Assembly (NCBI GenBank): GCA_018266095.1
Contig: JAFEBC010000462.1
Span: 1-5,621, forward strand
Direction of reading: 5' to 3'
Source of the DNA: Deltaproteobacteria bacterium
Lineage (GTDB): Bacteria; Myxococcota; Myxococcia; Myxococcales; 40CM-4-68-19
DNA: 5,621 nucleotides
Below are positions 4,202 through 5,621 of this stretch, piece after piece; the first letter of the stretch is position 1; every line of letters starts with the position of its first letter. A program made the position numbers and the translations under genes. Under the pieces are notes generated by a model that was not told where the DNA came from, made no database searches, and saw only the letters and a list, made by a program, of their open reading frames with translations.

Positions 4202-5621
4202 ATGACGGAACATCTTGATTTGAGGCGCAACTTCCACGTCCTTGCGTGCCTGATCTGCCTCGGAGGCGGGGCGACGTTGGCGGAGGTGGTGCCGCCGCAG
4301 CCTGTGTTTGGCCCAGGGGCGGTGGTCCAGAGCCCGCGGGTGACGAACATCTTCTGGGGGGCTCACTGGAGCACGGCGGCCGGTCAGGCCGAGCGGGCGC
4401 AGGTGGACAGCTTCGCCCAGCGGTATCTCCCCGCCCACGACAGGACCTGGGTCTTGGAGCAGTACGTGTCCCAAGCGGGAGTTGCGTCGGGCGCAGGAGA
4501 GTTCGCAGGAGAGGTCGTGGTCGCGGACCAGCCGGGTGCGGCGCTGACGACGGATGGGGTGATGCAGGCCGTGAACGGCTGGCTGGGGGAGCAACTGCTT
4601 CCGCCCGCGACCTCGAACTCGCTCTTCGTGGTCTACCTGCCGCCGGGGAGCACTGCGACAGGCGGTCCGGCGTTCTGCAGCGCGGCGTGCGGCCTCCACC
4701 TCTCGTCCGCGTCCGCGAGCGCCGGCTGGGGGCCCCTGCGTGTGATGGTCATCCCCTATCCTGACCAGACGTGCGGCTCGTGCGCGGGGTCCAACGACGT
4801 GGTCGGGGACTCGCTCACGTACTGGACGTCGTCGATCCTGGCGTCGACGGTCACCAACCCGGAGGGCAAAGGCTGGGAGGACACGTCGACCGGCGTGCTG
4901 CGCGAGCTGGGCGACGTCTGCACGGACCGCAAGACGCAGTTCGCGGGCTTCACCATCGCGCCCACCTGGGATCAGGTGAACAAGACCTGTCCGCATGGGG
5001 ACGTGGGAGGTCCGTCTGGCGACGTGACCTCGCCGGCCTGCGCGGTCGCCCTGATCCCCGGCTCATCGGTGACGATCCCGGTGGAGATCGAGCGGCACGG
5101 TGACACGGGTGTACGCATGGATCTGATGATCGCGGGATTGCCCGCGGGAGTCTCCGGAGTCTTCTCCACCACGTCGACGCGCGGCTGGGCGGAGTCGATG
5201 CTGACCCTGACGGCGGCGACGAGCGCGCCCGCGGGAAGCGCGCAGGCATTCGTGACCGCGACGGGGCCGAACGACCGGATCCTGTTCGCGCACTGGCGCA
5301 TGGCGCTGCAGGTCACGGTGGCGCCCGCAGACACCTCGTCGGCGTTGGCGCTCAGCGGCCCGGTGGGCGGCCTGCTCGTGGCACCCGGTCCGGTGGACAT
5401 CCCCCTCTGGCTCAGTGTCGACGGAGGGCAGGTGGTCAGCTTCGACTGGACCGGCCTCGCGGACGGAATGACGGCTGCCTTGACCACCAGCACCTCCAGC
5501 GCAAGCGGCGCTGCGACTCTGCGGCTCTTGACGGGCACCAGCACCCCCGAGACCGAGGGGCCTCTGGCGCCACCCGCACGCGCGGCCGACGCGCGCGCGA
5601 GTTGCCGCGACCCCTTCGCCA
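4202..5621 (+). CDS. Secreted EXORDIUM-like protein with two C-terminal Ig-like modules (3' end outside window)
   Basis: The frame is open for 473 codons to the window edge, so the C-terminus is missing. The ATG follows GGGGGG (4192-4197) at 4-base spacing. Residues 1-27 form a signal peptide (RRNFHVLACLICL core, cleavage probably after TLA). The first domain, about 44-265, starts VTNIFWGAHWS (47-57) and has a hydrophobic strand SLFVVYLPPGS, then C159/C163/H166, IPYP with C191/C194, SILASTVTNP (211-220), GWED (224-227), GDVC (237-240), and a TW..VNKTC end (C263). This order resembles plant EXORDIUM / phosphate-induced-1 proteins and related bacterial proteins; in the latter I recall an SHELAEAVTDP helix, but here no His-Glu pair is present. 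Residues about 280-373 and 376-470 look like Ig-like modules (LPAGVSGVFS, then SMLTLTAATSAPAG). Six cysteines in the first domain (159, 163, 191, 194, 240, 263) suggest disulfides. About 60 of 473 codons end in A/T, against 16 of 405 in lysC. Coding and export are well supported; the family is moderate; the role is unknown. Confidence 0.85.
   Translation, partial: MTEHLDLRRNFHVLACLICLGGGATLAEVVPPQPVFGPGAVVQSPRVTNIFWGAHWSTAAGQAERAQVDSFAQRYLPAHDRTWVLEQYVSQAGVASGAGEFAGEVVVADQPGAALTTDGVMQAVNGWLGEQLLPPATSNSLFVVYLPPGSTATGGPAFCSAACGLHLSSASASAGWGPLRVMVIPYPDQTCGSCAGSNDVVGDSLTYWTSSILASTVTNPEGKGWEDTSTGVLRELGDVCTDRKTQFAGFTIAPTWDQVNKTCPHGDVGGPSGDVTSPACAVALIPGSSVTIPVEIERHGDTGVRMDLMIAGLPAGVSGVFSTTSTRGWAESMLTLTAATSAPAGSAQAFVTATGPNDRILFAHWRMALQVTVAPADTSSALALSGPVGGLLVAPGPVDIPLWLSVDGGQVVSFDWTGLADGMTAALTTSTSSASGAATLRLLTGTSTPETEGPLAPPARAADARASCRDPFA

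Noticed and set aside
4173..4205. Ten-codon frame (MNPSWSRGAG) whose TGA overlaps the ATG at 4202
   Set aside because: A coupled leader peptide is possible, but its ATG overlaps the putative -10 box and it lacks a clear Shine-Dalgarno; chance is as likely.
4202..4250. Lipoprotein signal (VLAC, Cys16) in the EXORDIUM-like protein
   Set aside because: Only about six residues separate the Arg pair from the Cys, too short a hydrophobic core, and a better signal-peptidase I site follows at residue 27.
4124..4996. Long minus-strand open frame of 290 codons opposite the EXORDIUM-like gene
   Set aside because: It runs over the tRNA promoter, is rich in Arg/Gly/Pro/Ala as expected for a GC-rich shadow frame, and opposes a gene with a signal peptide and domain motifs.
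1..5621. CRISPR array, insertion sequence, phage or toxin-antitoxin genes
   Set aside because: No spaced direct repeats, transposase, integrase or small gene pair is seen in any frame.

Overview
This is a GC-rich window (roughly 70% G+C by eye, with codon third positions almost all G or C) from a Gram-negative bacterium. The best guess is a myxobacterium or relative (Myxococcota). That inference rests on base composition, on secreted and membrane proteins with Pro/Ala/Gly-rich linkers, on an MJ0042-type zinc ribbon joined to a membrane helix and a TPR-like tail, and on a protein ending in an outer-membrane-like Gly-Arg-Phe. No 16S or other lineage marker is present.

The left part (157-3726) holds three plus-strand genes in a row. 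The first encodes an exported protein with an Ig/fibronectin-like domain and two hydrophobic segments (157-1146). The second is aspartate kinase lysC (1213-2430), the entry enzyme of the Lys/Thr/Met pathway. The third encodes a zinc-ribbon, single-helix, TPR-like membrane protein (2500-3726). A 14-bp hairpin separates the first gene from lysC. lysC starts with TTG and contains a well-spaced internal Shine-Dalgarno and ATG at the place where other two-subunit aspartokinases start their beta subunit. Only lysC has a clear metabolic role; nothing seen ties its neighbours to amino-acid synthesis.

The middle part (3727-4201) is non-coding apart from a minus-strand tRNA-Glu(CTC) at 4024-4099. This tRNA has its own sigma70-like promoter (4119-4147) and an intrinsic terminator with a perfect 11-bp stem and eight U residues. 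Between the TPR gene and this terminator lies a 145-base imperfect inverted repeat (3734-3878). It can fold into one long, nearly continuous hairpin and is the most striking unexplained structure in the window.

The right part (4202 to the window end) is an open reading frame with no stop, so the gene is truncated by the window. It encodes a secreted, cysteine-containing protein whose N-terminal domain resembles plant EXORDIUM / phosphate-induced-1 proteins and related bacterial proteins, followed by two Ig-like modules. Its codon use is less GC-extreme than that of lysC, which suggests an accessory gene. The tRNA and this gene are transcribed divergently from the 4100-4201 interval.
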